Under the pieces are notes generated by a model. It saw only the letters and a list, made by a program, of their open reading frames with translations, ran no database searches and was not told the DNA's origin. A stretch of 64,000 nucleotides of DNA, taken from contig NZ_WQLV01000011.1 of NCBI RefSeq assembly GCF_009753675.1, positions 1 through 64,000 of the forward strand, read 5' to 3'. The DNA is from Parasedimentitalea huanghaiensis (GTDB lineage: Bacteria > Pseudomonadota > Alphaproteobacteria > Rhodobacterales > Rhodobacteraceae). The translations under genes and the position numbers were made by a program. Positions 54,303 through 63,743 of this stretch are shown one piece after another (position 1 is the first letter of the stretch; each line of letters opens with the position of its first letter).

Positions 54303-54751
54303 GATTCTTCCCCGCTGCCGGACACAAATTTCAGCAACAAAGTAATTAAGCTGACAGCGCCCTGAGTGTCCTCGATTTCATCCCCCGGTTCAAAACTGAA
54401 CGGTGAACCACCAGGCATGATCTCAACAAAGTTGCCGCCCAACAAACCTTCGGATGACACCACCACAGCGCTGTCATCAGGAATATCGATACCCTGAAGC
54501 ACCGAGAAACCAGTGTCCGCTCGAAATGTCTGTGGGTTCAAGACAACGTTTGTAACTGTACCGATCTTGACGCCGGCCAAGCGGACGTCAGTACCGACGC
54601 CGACCCCTTCAATAGAGCGAAACGAGGCATTAAGTTGGTAGTCTTCACCACCACGCGACAATCCCGTGGCCTGCCCTGCAAAAACGGCGAAACCTATTGC
54701 TGCAGCCAGTACAACGCCGCCGACCAAAACTTCGGTGGTATTATGGGACAT
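54299..54751 (-). CDS. mlaD: MlaD/MCE-family lipid transport protein
   Basis: 150 residues. One N-terminal helix (LVGGVVLAAAIGFAVFAG) anchors an MCE domain (DYQLNASFRSIEGVGVGTDV, RLAGVKIGTVTNVVLNPQTF, VSSEGLLGGNFVEIMPGG). MlaD forms the periplasmic ring of the Mla system that returns phospholipids from the outer to the inner membrane. The other mla genes are not in the window. It is followed by the DUF2155 gene with ATGA overlap. Confidence 0.9.
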   Translation of the reverse strand: MSHNTTEVLVGGVVLAAAIGFAVFAGQATGLSRGGEDYQLNASFRSIEGVGVGTDVRLAGVKIGTVTNVVLNPQTFRADTGFSVLQGIDIPDDSAVVVSSEGLLGGNFVEIMPGGSPFSFEPGDEIEDTQGAVSLITLLLKFVSGSGEES

Positions 54752-54777
54752 ATTACTTCGCCTCTACAGGGGGCGGA

Positions 54778-55164
54778 TTACTCCGGCACCCATGCCTCAT
54801 AGTCCTGACGAGAGGCAGGCTCTGCAGCCCGGCGAATCGATCCTACAGGCGCGTAGGCCAGAGCAGTACCGGTCAAGTTTTCTTGATGCGGTTTTTCCCA
54901 ATCCTTGTGTTTCAAAGGTTTCTCAGAGGGCAATTCGTCGAAGGTGCGGTGCAACCAACCGTGCCAGTCCGCATTTATCCGCGTCGCCTCAATCTCACCA
55001 TTGAAGATGACCCAGCGTTTGCTGTCATCAGCATTATGGTAGTACACGTTGCCCTGATCATCATCGCCAACCTTAATACCCTTGCGGGCGGTAAAAAGCT
55101 GAGTGTTCAGTGTCTGACCGTTCCACCAGGTAACGGCGCGCAAAAGAGTATTCAGAATTCCCAT
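54778..55164 (-). CDS. NDUFA12-type accessory subunit of complex I
   Basis: 128 residues from the ATG at 55164 (GGAG 7 bases upstream); a 38-codon longer frame is not used. The family core is [39 protein letters not shown] and [25 protein letters not shown]12 (B17.2) is an accessory subunit of NADH:ubiquinone oxidoreductase found in alphaproteobacteria and mitochondria. It stands apart from the main nuo cluster, 26 bases before the mlaD-like gene. Confidence 0.93.
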   Translation of the reverse strand: MGILNTLLRAVTWWNGQTLNTQLFTARKGIKVGDDDQGNVYYHNADDSKRWVIFNGEIEATRINADWHGWLHRTFDELPSEKPLKHKDWEKPHQENLTGTALAYAPVGSIRRAAEPASRQDYEAWVPE

Positions 55165-55309
55165 AGGTATCTCCGCAAAGTTAGTCTTGATATGACCTAG
55201 TTTGGGGCCAAGGTCCAGATGCTGTGCCCTCTCAGAGTACGCAGGACGTAGAGGACGCCTGTTTTTTCCCACGTCCAAGTCGGCAAATGAGGGGATGATC
55301 CAGTTTCAG

Positions 55310-55666
55310 TTAAGGTAGTAACGCCGTCACCTCGATCTCAATGCGATATTTGGGATCAATCAGACCACATTCGATCATCGTAGCGGCGGGCGGATTGTCA
55401 CCAAAAGTTTCCGCGAGAATCGGCCAGCAGGGCGCGAACTCCGTTCGGTCAGGCAAGTAGTAGTTTACACGTACGACTTGGGCAAAACTGCTGCCAGATT
55501 CATCCAGTGCCTTACCTATGATCTCAAGCGCTGAGCGGCACTGTTCCAGGGCTCCCTCCCCCTGCCCCACAGTTCCTGCCACATGTACGAACCCGCCTGC
55601 AACAACTGCGCGGCAATAGCCCACTTTGCTCTCGAATTCACCGCCCGAGGAAATACGTGTGATCAA
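55310..55666 (-). CDS. RidA/YjgF-family protein (second copy)
   Basis: 118 residues from a TTG at 55666, since GGGAGAAG lies just before it and the N-terminus ITRISSGGEFESKVGYCRAV then matches the family; an earlier TTG five codons upstream overlaps that site. Conserved stretches are GTVGQGEGALEQCRSALEII and MIECGLIDPKYRIEIEVTAL. Unlike the copy at 32524, no strong context links it to amine metabolism. Its classical Arg is not evident (PPAATMIECG), so the activity is unproven. Confidence 0.85.
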   Translation of the reverse strand: MITRISSGGEFESKVGYCRAVVAGGFVHVAGTVGQGEGALEQCRSALEIIGKALDESGSSFAQVVRVNYYLPDRTEFAPCWPILAETFGDNPPAATMIECGLIDPKYRIEIEVTALLP

Positions 55667-55687
55667 CTTCTCTTCTCCCAATAGGAA

Positions 55688-55711
55688 ACGGCGCGGGATA
55701 AACCGCGCCGT
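55688..55711 (-). terminator. Terminator after clpX
   Basis: A 9-bp perfect stem (ACGGCGCGG paired with CCGCGCCGT) with a six-base loop, 27 bases after the clpX stop and upstream of the RidA gene; followed on the minus strand by TTTCCTATT. Confidence 0.78.
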
Positions 55712-55737
55712 GTTTGATAAGTCAGGTACCCTATGGC

Positions 55738-57006
55738 TTACCCGGCCGACGCAGGCTCTTTTTCAGCATCTGCGTGGATCATCAGCGGCTCAACTTTTGA
55801 ATTCACCGCTTCTTCGTTCACCACCACCTTGGTGACGCTGTCCATTCCGGGCAGCTCAAACATAGTGTTGAGCAGGATATCTTCGAGGATTGACCGCAAA
55901 CCACGCGCACCGGTCTTACGCTCGATGGCGCGTTTAGCAATCGCGCTCAATGCATCGTCGGTAAAGTCCAGTTCGGTCTCTTCAAGCTCGAACAGTCGCT
56001 GATACTGTTTAACCAACGCGTTCTTGGGTTCCGACAGTATGGTGACCAATGCAGCTTCGTCCAGATCTTCCAGCGTTGCCAGAACAGGCAAACGGCCAAC
56101 AAATTCTGGAATCAGTCCAAACTTTAGCAGGTCTTCCGGTTCCAGATCCTGAAAGACCTCACCGACACCACGTTCGTCATTGTCACGCACATCAGCACCG
56201 AAGCCCATTGCTGAACCCTTGCCACGTGCCGCGATGATCTTGTCCAGACCGGCAAACGCGCCGCCACAGATGAACAGGATATTGGTGGTGTCGACCTGCA
56301 GAAATTCCTGTTGCGGATGCTTGCGACCGCCCTGTGGTGGAACACTGGCAACGGTACCTTCCATCAGCTTCAGCAAAGCCTGCTGTACGCCCTCGCCCGA
56401 CACATCGCGGGTAATCGAAGGGTTTTCAGACTTACGAGTGATTTTATCGACTTCATCAATGTAGACGATACCACGCTGGGCACGTTCAACATTGTACTCA
56501 GAGGCCTGAAGAAGTTTCAGAATGATGTTTTCAACATCTTCACCCACATATCCTGCTTCGGTCAGAGTGGTCGCATCTGCCATTGTGAATGGCACATCCA
56601 AAATCCGGGCCAGTGTCTGTGCCAACAGTGTTTTACCGCAACCAGTTGGGCCGATCAGCAAGATATTGGATTTCGCTAATTCAAGTTCTGATCCCGCTTT
56701 CTGGGCGTGGTTCAGACGCTTGTAGTGATTGTGCACCGCCACTGACAGCACCTTCTTGGCCATTGCCTGACCAATCACATAGTCATCCAGAACGCCGCAT
56801 ATATCCTTAGGAGACGGCACACCATCGGTAGCTTTCAGCCCCGAGGCCTTGGTCTCTTCGCGGATGATGTCCATGCACAATTCGACACATTCGTCGCATA
56901 TGAACACAGTCGGGCCCGCAATCAGCTTGCGCACCTCATGCTGGCTTTTGCCGCAGAAGCTGCAGTAAAGCGTATTTTTGCTGTCGCCGCTCGAGTTCGT
57001 CGCCAT
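55738..57006 (-). CDS. clpX: ATP-dependent Clp protease ATP-binding subunit ClpX
   Basis: 422 residues, the normal length. The zinc-binding domain has C15, C18, C37 and C40. Walker A is GPTGCGKT at 119-126; [16 protein letters not shown] and [12 protein letters not shown] follow. The pore loop lies near [11 protein letters not shown], and [14 protein letters not shown] near the end is the sensor-2 region. It unfolds substrates and feeds them to ClpP. It follows clpP with a hairpin between. Confidence 0.97.
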   Translation of the reverse strand: MATNSSGDSKNTLYCSFCGKSQHEVRKLIAGPTVFICDECVELCMDIIREETKASGLKATDGVPSPKDICGVLDDYVIGQAMAKKVLSVAVHNHYKRLNHAQKAGSELELAKSNILLIGPTGCGKTLLAQTLARILDVPFTMADATTLTEAGYVGEDVENIILKLLQASEYNVERAQRGIVYIDEVDKITRKSENPSITRDVSGEGVQQALLKLMEGTVASVPPQGGRKHPQQEFLQVDTTNILFICGGAFAGLDKIIAARGKGSAMGFGADVRDNDERGVGEVFQDLEPEDLLKFGLIPEFVGRLPVLATLEDLDEAALVTILSEPKNALVKQYQRLFELEETELDFTDDALSAIAKRAIERKTGARGLRSILEDILLNTMFELPGMDSVTKVVVNEEAVNSKVEPLMIHADAEKEPASAG

Positions 57007-57103
57007 GGTCTACCTTTCAGTCCGCGCCAGGAGCTGCCCGCCACAGGCGTCTCCCGCTTCAAAAACAGCTTAAGCCAGTGCCTCAGCCGCTACAATCGTA
57101 AAG

Positions 57104-57128
57104 TGCGCCCCAGCCTGTCTGGGGCGCA
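57104..57128 (-). terminator. Hairpin between clpP and clpX
   Basis: A 10-bp perfect stem (TGCGCCCCAG paired with CTGGGGCGCA) with loop CCTGT, about 20 bases after the clpP stop. The minus-strand T tract is weak, so part of the transcription may run on into clpX. Confidence 0.75.
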
Positions 57129-57148
57129 GTGGTTAGCTAGAGAGAGCT

Positions 57149-57781
57149 TCAGCTCTCTTCGTCATCACCTTTGGGCCGGTTAGCCACGATTTCATCGATC
57201 AGGCCAAATTCTTTGGCTTCTTCAGGTGACATGAAATTATCGCGCTCCAGCGCGGCTTCGACCTTGTCCAGCTCTTGGCCGGTATGTTCCACATAAATTT
57301 CGTTCAGACGGCGCTTCAGTTTCAGCGTCTCTTCGGCGTGAATCATGATGTCAGTAGCCTGCCCTTGAAACCCACCAGAAGGCTGGTGCACCATGACACG
57401 CGAGTTGGGCAGCGAAAAGCGCATGCCCTTTTCACCTGCGGTCAGCAACAGCGACCCCATTGATGCCGCCTGACCAATCACCAATGTCGAAACTTTGGGT
57501 TTGATGTATTGCATGGTGTCATAGATCGATAGGCCAGATGTCACCACGCCACCCGGGCTGTTGATGTACATCGAAATTTCTTTGGATGGATTTTCCGCTT
57601 CAAGGTGCAACAGCTGCGCCACGATAAGTGAGCTCATGCCGTCATGCACCGGACCATTCAGGAAAATGATCCGCTCTTTTAACAGGCGTGAGAAAATATC
57701 ATATGCCCGTTCACCGCGGCTGGTCTGCTCCACAACCATGGGGACGAGGGTGTTCATGTAGGTTTCTTTTGGATCGAACAT
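57149..57781 (-). CDS. clpP: ATP-dependent Clp protease proteolytic subunit ClpP
   Basis: 210 residues, the normal size. Catalytic triad: S107 in [12 protein letters not shown]132 in VMVHQPSGG, and D181 in ALERDNFM. The upstream ATG (MFDPKETY) was kept; a second ATG eight codons later is possible and both leave the propeptide processing region intact. It forms the tetradecameric barrel with ClpX or ClpA. The downstream gene is clpX. Confidence 0.97.
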   Translation of the reverse strand: MFDPKETYMNTLVPMVVEQTSRGERAYDIFSRLLKERIIFLNGPVHDGMSSLIVAQLLHLEAENPSKEISMYINSPGGVVTSGLSIYDTMQYIKPKVSTLVIGQAASMGSLLLTAGEKGMRFSLPNSRVMVHQPSGGFQGQATDIMIHAEETLKLKRRLNEIYVEHTGQELDKVEAALERDNFMSPEEAKEFGLIDEIVANRPKGDDEES

Positions 57782-58034
57782 TTGGGCCTGCCTGCTTTGA
57801 ATGTAATCGGGACCATACCCGACAGAGTGTTACTTGATTCTTAGTATCGCGGCCAAAGGGCTGCAAGAGGGAGCAAAAAAAATGCATTTCACCGCCGATG
57901 TTGAAATATTTCCGTCGCATTCCCCAAATTCGCCGTCGCAAACTGGTGGTTGGTCTGCGTAAGTTCAGTTTACCACGCTGTTAGATACGCCTTGTAGCCA
58001 CTGATTACAGTGCCCGACGCCACAGGATCTCATC

Positions 58035-59042
58035 ATGCAGACTGACAGCTTTGTCCAAAAAGGCGCAGCCGCCAAACTAGCGATCCCCTTTAGTGGTGCG
58101 CCAAAGGACTTTTACTTCCTGCTGCTTCCCAAGGCAACGATGTTACCTGTGGCGGCGGCGATAGAGCCACTGCGCATTGCAAACCAGGTCACCAACACAG
58201 AACTGTACCGATGGTACACCATGAGCGAAGACGGCACGCCAGTCACCTGTTCAAACGGAATGACAGTCACACCAGATCTGGCGTTGGAACAATTACAACA
58301 AGACGCTGAGGTGTTTGTATGCTCGGGTGTTGAGCCGCAACACGCGGCGGGTGAGCCAACAATAAACTGGTTGCGACGGGAACACCGGTTTGGTCGCCGT
58401 CTTGGCGGTATATGTACTGGCGCTTTTGCTCTGGCCCAGGCTGGTTTGCTGAGGGGGCAGGAATTCACCCTACACTGGGAGAACCAACCCGGTTTCTCGG
58501 AGATGTTCCCCGACCTTCACCCCTCGCCCAATATCTACGAAATCTCCAGCAGCCTAGTGACCTGTGGGGGGGGCAATGCCGCTACCGATATGATGCTCAA
58601 TCTGATACAGGAACGCCACGGCAAGAAACTGGCCATCATCGTTGCCGATATGTGCCTGCATGTGCGGTCCGGGGGGCAGATGGCGCCGCAGAAATCTAAC
58701 TATGCTGTGGCTATAGGCAGTCGAAACCAAAGGTTACTCACTGCATTACAGCTGATGCAGGAGGCCATCGAGGACCCGTTGTCGATCATAGAACTTTGCG
58801 ATCAACTGGATATTTCACGACGGCAACTGGAGCGGCTGTTTTCTCGCTATTTGGACCAAAGCCCAATGCAGGTCTATTCCGATATGCGCCTAAGCCATGC
58901 TTACGGTCTGATGAACGAAACATCGATGTCCGTAACCGAGATTGCACTAGCCTCTGGCTTCAACAGCGCCACACATTTTTCTCGCTTGTTCAAACGCAAA
59001 TTTGGGGCCAGCCCTCACTTCTTCAGAAAGGGCTGGATCTAA
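58035..59042 (+). CDS. GlxA-type AraC-family regulator with DJ-1/PfpI domain
   Basis: 335 residues. The N-terminal ~200 residues are a class I glutamine-amidotransferase/DJ-1-like domain (ATMLPVAAAIEPLRIANQVT, LGGICTGAFALAQAGLLRGQ). The C-terminal AraC-type double helix-turn-helix is LSIIELCDQLDISRRQLERL and SVTEIALASGFNSATHFSRL. Similar regulators in this group control glycine betaine, carnitine or choline-derived degradation; the ligand here cannot be told. It is a lone rightward gene. Confidence 0.92.
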   Translation: MQTDSFVQKGAAAKLAIPFSGAPKDFYFLLLPKATMLPVAAAIEPLRIANQVTNTELYRWYTMSEDGTPVTCSNGMTVTPDLALEQLQQDAEVFVCSGVEPQHAAGEPTINWLRREHRFGRRLGGICTGAFALAQAGLLRGQEFTLHWENQPGFSEMFPDLHPSPNIYEISSSLVTCGGGNAATDMMLNLIQERHGKKLAIIVADMCLHVRSGGQMAPQKSNYAVAIGSRNQRLLTALQLMQEAIEDPLSIIELCDQLDISRRQLERLFSRYLDQSPMQVYSDMRLSHAYGLMNETSMSVTEIALASGFNSATHFSRLFKRKFGASPHFFRKGWI

Positions 59043-59123
59043 TTTTTGTAGTCGTAAATGAAGTTGTACGAACTCTGAAATTTGCTTCAAACTTCGCTTG
59101 GCTATGACTTGATCTGAATTAGA

Positions 59124-59474
59124 TCAATGGGCCTGATAAATACGAATATCGGGGTCAGCCAAGACGTAGGGTTTCAGCGCGACAAAAACATCTTGGGTAA
59201 ACAAGTCACTGGAGAGATACTTCTCTGCTGCTTCGTTTGTTGCAAACCCATGCAATACTTGCACATCAGTATCCCGTACCAGCAGCGTTTTTGTTTCAGC
59301 CCCATCAATGCTGCTTAAGAAGGGCTCTTTGTATTCCGCATAGATAGCCGCTGCCGCTGCCCGGTTTTCCGGTGCGATCGACAAAGTGATTTCCAAAAAC
59401 GAACCCGGGTCGGCAAACGCTGAGGTTGCCATGAGAGACGTACTCAACACGATCGACTTCAGAAGTGGGGTCAT
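59124..59474 (-). CDS. Exported ABM-type (quinol monooxygenase-like) protein
   Basis: 116 residues from the ATG at 59474; the frame continues upstream without a matching start. A signal peptide (LKSIVLSTSLMATSAFA) predicts periplasmic export, which is unusual for this mostly cytoplasmic family. The domain (SFLEITLSIAPENRAAAAAI to ADPDIRIYQAH) resembles small ABM/YgiN-type barrels. It is transcribed away from the LysR gene at 59631, with a 26-bp palindrome between. Confidence 0.75.
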   Translation of the reverse strand: MTPLLKSIVLSTSLMATSAFADPGSFLEITLSIAPENRAAAAAIYAEYKEPFLSSIDGAETKTLLVRDTDVQVLHGFATNEAAEKYLSSDLFTQDVFVALKPYVLADPDIRIYQAH

Positions 59475-59542
59475 AGACGTATTCCTTAAATTCTGTTTCA
59501 GTCCAATCAGGCTGCCAGACGGCCATCGTAGAGAGAAATTGC

Positions 59543-59568
59543 TTCTGTGAATGATATCATTCACAGAA
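59543..59568. promoter_or_regulatory. Perfect 26-bp palindrome between the ABM gene and lysR
   Basis: TTCTGTGAATGAT followed directly by its exact reverse complement ATCATTCACAGAA. It lies 69 bases before the ABM gene start and 63 before the LysR gene start, the classic position for an LysR binding site controlling both directions. Confidence 0.8.
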
Positions 59569-59630
59569 AGAACTAATTCTGGCGCGGTCAAACCGTTAAC
59601 GTGACTACGTGATGAACGATGGGATGAAAC

Positions 59631-60509
59631 ATGAATTTCCAACAACTTAGATTTGTGGTGGCCGTCGCTGAGACGCATTCGTTCACCAGTGCAGCAGATC
59701 TTTGTTGCGTCACGCAGCCCGCCCTTTCAAACGCTATCGCGCAGTTGGAAGAAGAACTGGGTGGCAAGCTGTTTGATCGGACAACCCGGTCAGTCGCATT
59801 AACTGACTTTGGGCAAATACTAATCAATGACATTCGGCACATTATTGATGCCAAATCTCAGCTGATGGTAGGGGCATCCGAGTATCTGACGCGCGATGAT
59901 CGTAATGTCAGGGTCGGCATTTCACCACTGATCAGCGATGACTTTGTTGCAGCTATGTTGTCCCGTATCGAAAACTTAGATGGAGGCCTGAACATTATCC
60001 TGTCGGAAATGAACAAGGCTGACATCCAACCTGCCCTAAACACCGGTCAGATTGACTTTGGTCTTGGCCCTGAACCTTGGGACGAAGACAGCCTGGTTTC
60101 CAAACCCATCTACAGCGAGCCCCTGCTATATGTCTCTGCCACCCAAAGTGAACGGACCGACGAACCGGCTACACTTGAGACCCTGTCAGGCAAACAAATT
60201 CTACTCGTTGGAGAAGACTGTGGCCTATCCGTCGCCATTCGCACCTTATTTCATGTCAATCAAATCCCATTGGTTGAATACGAAGGTAAGGCGCTTGGCT
60301 ATTCTATTCTGGAAAAATGGGCGCAGTTAGGGATTGGCATAGCATTGCTGCCGGCATCAAAAGTGGCCAATGTTTCCTGCGCGCGTCGTTTGATCAACCG
60401 GGATGGGGCAGCTGTTTCTATAGGGTTTAACGCGTGCTGGAAACCGTCCCAAGAGCTTAGACACAGTTTTGCTGCAGTAAAAATGGCGCTGCAGGCGGAC
60501 GCGCTTTAG
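59631..60509 (+). CDS. LysR-family transcriptional regulator
   Basis: 292 residues. The helix-turn-helix is at 1-60 (MNFQQLRFVVAVAETHSFTS, LEEELGGKLFDRTTRSVALT). The substrate-binding domain contains VRVGISPLISDDFVAAMLSR and GQIDFGLGPEPWDED. It is divergent from the small exported ABM-type gene, with a perfect palindrome in the gap, so regulation of that gene and of itself is likely. The inducer is unknown. Confidence 0.93.
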   Translation: MNFQQLRFVVAVAETHSFTSAADLCCVTQPALSNAIAQLEEELGGKLFDRTTRSVALTDFGQILINDIRHIIDAKSQLMVGASEYLTRDDRNVRVGISPLISDDFVAAMLSRIENLDGGLNIILSEMNKADIQPALNTGQIDFGLGPEPWDEDSLVSKPIYSEPLLYVSATQSERTDEPATLETLSGKQILLVGEDCGLSVAIRTLFHVNQIPLVEYEGKALGYSILEKWAQLGIGIALLPASKVANVSCARRLINRDGAAVSIGFNACWKPSQELRHSFAAVKMALQADAL

Positions 60510-60594
60510 GCTCTCAGGTTCAAATATTATCCAATAGTCCCAAACCCCACGGCTCATGTTGCCTAGTTTCTGGATAGGCGATACGGTCAGCCAT

Positions 60595-60771
60595 ATGAAA
60601 CATGTACCCAAAAAAACTACCGACGATGCCCTTATTCAGGAATTTCTAAATAAAGGCGGCAAAGTCAGCGTTGGTAAAACCAAACCTCTTCCAAGCGAGT
60701 TGAGCATTAGCAACAACGCTTGGAACAACAAGCTAACCAAAGAAGAGAAAGCCGCACGCGACAAAAAGTAG
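60595..60771 (+). CDS. Small basic protein of unknown function
   Basis: 58 residues from the ATG at 60595, 85 bases after the LysR gene; a short upstream frame from TTG is less likely. The protein is rich in Lys, Thr and Asn (TDDALIQEFLNKGGKVSVGK, then AWNNKLTKEEKAARDKK). No family recognised, but the compact, conserved-looking frame suggests a real gene. Confidence 0.6.
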   Translation: MKHVPKKTTDDALIQEFLNKGGKVSVGKTKPLPSELSISNNAWNNKLTKEEKAARDKK

Positions 60772-60898
60772 GACTAACATACTTTTTCAGGTTAGGCTCT
60801 GGGCGCGTTTGCGGAACGGTCCTGTTCGGGAAATTTGGGTTCACAAGCTGCAGCAACTACCCTAAAACGCGGTTTTCATCCCTACTCCGGCTGGTCAC

Positions 60899-62548
60899 AT
60901 GTCCCAACACCGCTCCGAACTGCTAATGCCTGCGGGTAATCTGCGTAAGTTGAAAATTGCGATCCTCTACGGGGCTGATGCCGTTTATTTGGGCACGCCT
61001 GATATGTCCTTGCGGACCAAATCCGAGTTTTCTCTGGAAGACGTCATCGAAGGTGTCAATTTCTGCCATCAGCATGGGCGCCGCGCCTATCTGACTTTGA
61101 ACCTGTACTCGCACAACAAAGACATCCCCAAGCTGGATGAGTACATTGATACCGTGAGACAGGTGAAACCAGACGGGTTAATCATCGCGGATCCAGGCGT
61201 TTTTCAGTATGTCCGCGAACGCGCGCCAGAAATCCCACTGCATGTCTCGACCCAGGCTAATATCTGTTCATGGTTATCCGTACAGTTCTGGCAGAAGCAA
61301 GGCGCCGATTTGGCGGTTCTGGCGCGCGAGGTGTCTTTCCCTGAACTGGAAGAAATCCGCGAAAAATGCCCTGATATCAAACTCGAGGCCTTTGTTCACG
61401 GCGCCATGTGCATGACCTATTCTGGCCGATGTCTGCTATCGAACTTTATGGCGGAACGTGGTGCCAATCAGGGTAACTGCGCCAATTCTTGTCGCTGGAA
61501 CTACAAGTTCCACATGCGTCTGAAAGACGGCACCGTGCAGGAGCTGATCGTTGATGACAGCAATCACGACATGTTCGAATTCCTACTGGAAGAAGGCGTG
61601 CGACCCGGAGAGTTTCTGCCCATTCAGGAAGATGAGCGCGGCAGCTATATCCTGAACTCCAAGGACCTGTGCCTGATGCCAAAACTCGACGATTATCTGC
61701 GCATCGGTGTGGATAGCCTAAAGGTCGAAGGTCGCGGCAAGTCGGAGTACTATGCAGCAGTTGTAGCCCGCGCCTATCGTATGGCGATTGATGACTATTA
61801 TGCCGATCCAGAAAACTGGGATGCGTCCGACTACATGGGTGAATTGGAAACCGTCGGCAACCGAGGCTACACACTAGCCTTCCACAAGGGCCGGCTGACC
61901 AATCTGTCCCACGGATATGAACACACCGCAGCAATTGCCACTTGGGAGTATGCAGGTGTTGTGAGCGAAGTAACCGAAGATGCGTTCTTGGTTGAGGTCA
62001 AGAACAAGTTGGAGCCCGGTGATGTACTGGAGATGGTCTCGCCCATAGCCCGCAATACTATTCTGCTGCGGGCTTATGATTATGAAATCGCTGCCAGCGG
62101 CCAACGTAAAGACGTGGTGCATGGGTCGACCAAATCCGTGATCCGCCTCCCTTTCTCGCTGTTCGAGCAAGAAGACCAGAACGATCTGCGCAGCAACTTT
62201 CCTGCCTTCACGGTAATCCGCAAGGAACGCGCGCTAAGCGATGAACAGTGGAAACGTCTGCAACTGGACAAGACTGCGCAGGCTATGGAAGTGCGCGACA
62301 GCACAGGTGAGACCGCCTATAAACGTCGTCGCAATGCATTGGTTGAGGCCATCGAGGCCGACACCAACGAGAAGCGGTTCAAAACCAACCGCGTGGGCAC
62401 ACAAGGCTGTTGTGGCAAAGGCTGCAATGGCTGTTTGATATTCTGGCAAGGTGATGAATATGCTGTCGCTCGCGACGTGCTATTGCAGCGCAAACAGGGC
62501 GAGCAGCTGAGCCGTGCCGAAGCAAACGAATTCAAACTACCGGTTTAA
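60899..62548 (+). CDS. U32-family peptidase-like protein (YegQ/TrhP-type)
   Basis: 549 residues. Features: ELLMPAGNLRKLKIAILYGA, ADAVYLGTPDMSLRTKSEF, the U32 cysteines in GAMCMTYSGRCLLSNFM and GNCANSCRWNY, and a C-terminal cluster GTQGCCGKGCNGCLIFW that probably binds metal or an Fe-S cluster. Several U32 proteins of this group act in RNA hydroxylation (tRNA wobble uridine or 23S rRNA) rather than proteolysis; which reaction applies here is not decided. It is longer than E. coli YegQ by ~90 residues at the C-terminus. Confidence 0.85.
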   Translation: MSQHRSELLMPAGNLRKLKIAILYGADAVYLGTPDMSLRTKSEFSLEDVIEGVNFCHQHGRRAYLTLNLYSHNKDIPKLDEYIDTVRQVKPDGLIIADPGVFQYVRERAPEIPLHVSTQANICSWLSVQFWQKQGADLAVLAREVSFPELEEIREKCPDIKLEAFVHGAMCMTYSGRCLLSNFMAERGANQGNCANSCRWNYKFHMRLKDGTVQELIVDDSNHDMFEFLLEEGVRPGEFLPIQEDERGSYILNSKDLCLMPKLDDYLRIGVDSLKVEGRGKSEYYAAVVARAYRMAIDDYYADPENWDASDYMGELETVGNRGYTLAFHKGRLTNLSHGYEHTAAIATWEYAGVVSEVTEDAFLVEVKNKLEPGDVLEMVSPIARNTILLRAYDYEIAASGQRKDVVHGSTKSVIRLPFSLFEQEDQNDLRSNFPAFTVIRKERALSDEQWKRLQLDKTAQAMEVRDSTGETAYKRRRNALVEAIEADTNEKRFKTNRVGTQGCCGKGCNGCLIFWQGDEYAVARDVLLQRKQGEQLSRAEANEFKLPV

Positions 62549-62640
62549 AAAAGCTCGGAAACAACCAACCAGTTGGCTGTAAAAAAACCAGCCTTTCGCT
62601 TGGGTTCAGGTCTCAATTGTGAATTTTCGACTTTGAATGG

Positions 62641-62669
62641 AAAAGCCCCGAACGCGGTTCGGGGCTTTT
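62641..62669. terminator. Bidirectional terminator between U32 gene and soxD
   Basis: A 13-bp perfect stem (AAAAGCCCCGAAC paired with GTTCGGGGCTTTT) with loop GCG, between the convergent ends of the U32 gene and soxD. The A run on one side and T-rich tail on the other let it work in both directions. Confidence 0.92.
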
Positions 62670-62696
62670 CGTTTTCTTATTCATTCTCTTAGCTTC

Positions 62697-63743
62697 TCAC
62701 TGAGAAACGGATTGCAGATACGCAAGAATTGCTGCGATATCTTTTTCCTTTTTCAGCCCCGAGAACGACATCTTGGTGCCCTTCATATATTTCTTGGGTT
62801 TGGCCAAAAATGCTGCCAGCTCTTGTTCATTCCAGACCAGCCCACTTTCGGCTGCAGCCATCATTGGTTTGGAATACTTGAAGCCGTCGACCTGTCCAGC
62901 AGTTGCGCCAATGATTCCGTTCAAAATCGGACCCGTTCGATTTTTGGCCCCTTCGCCAACCTGATGACAGGCTTTGCACTTTTTGAACGCCTTGGCGCCC
63001 TTGGCCACCAGTTCTGGGTCTAAAGCGACAGTTTCGACCACAGGCTCTTGCACAGGCTGTTCAGCATCGGCTTCAGTCACTTGGTCTTCGGCTGCTGTAC
63101 CGGATTTGGCAGCCGTTTCTTCGGGCGTTACATCCAGTACCAGTGCGCGCATGGTGATTTCTACGCTGTCTTTACAATTGGTCATGCAAGCATCGTTGAA
63201 ATTTACATACTCGGCTTCGGCCCGGTCATCCAAGATAAAGCCGCCAGCGTTTGGCATTTCGACCTCAAGGAAGTTATCCTTGTTCAATACAAAATCCTCA
63301 TCTACCAGATCGTTGGAATACAGGATGTAGGCAACAATGGCATAGACCTCGTCCGGCTCAAGCGACTGCGCATTGCCAAACGGCATTGACCGGTTCACGT
63401 AGTCCCATGTGGTCGACAGGTACGGCCAGTAAGACCCAACGGTTTTCAGCGGGTCCTCGTGGTCCAGCGTCCCTGCCCCGCCGGCAAGCTTTGGCCAGTT
63501 CCCAACACCTTCGGCAAAGTCACCATGGCAAACGGCACATTGTTCGGCAAAGATATCTTCTCCATCCAGAACAGATCCCGATCCAGCTGGCAGGCCAGTG
63601 CCATCAGGGCTAACATCCAAATCCCAAGCGGCAACTTCTTCTGGCAACGCCGGGCGACCCAAACCATAGGTCTCGGAATAAGCTGGGGCTGCAAGTAATG
63701 TCATCAGTGAGGCGATAACGGTAAGCTTATGATACTTCGACAT
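62697..63743 (-). CDS. soxD: Diheme cytochrome c subunit SoxD of sulfur dehydrogenase
   Basis: 348 residues. Signal peptide ending near AYSETYG. Two c-type heme motifs: C69-x-x-C72-H73 and C256-x-x-C259-H260. A later Met in GTKMSFSGL may be the axial ligand. An acidic linker rich in Glu and Ala (about 205-245) separates the halves. It transfers electrons from SoxC in the periplasmic thiosulfate-oxidising Sox complex. It overlaps the soxC 3' end by 17 bases and is followed by a strong terminator. Confidence 0.92.
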   Translation of the reverse strand: MSKYHKLTVIASLMTLLAAPAYSETYGLGRPALPEEVAAWDLDVSPDGTGLPAGSGSVLDGEDIFAEQCAVCHGDFAEGVGNWPKLAGGAGTLDHEDPLKTVGSYWPYLSTTWDYVNRSMPFGNAQSLEPDEVYAIVAYILYSNDLVDEDFVLNKDNFLEVEMPNAGGFILDDRAEAEYVNFNDACMTNCKDSVEITMRALVLDVTPEETAAKSGTAAEDQVTEADAEQPVQEPVVETVALDPELVAKGAKAFKKCKACHQVGEGAKNRTGPILNGIIGATAGQVDGFKYSKPMMAAAESGLVWNEQELAAFLAKPKKYMKGTKMSFSGLKKEKDIAAILAYLQSVSQ

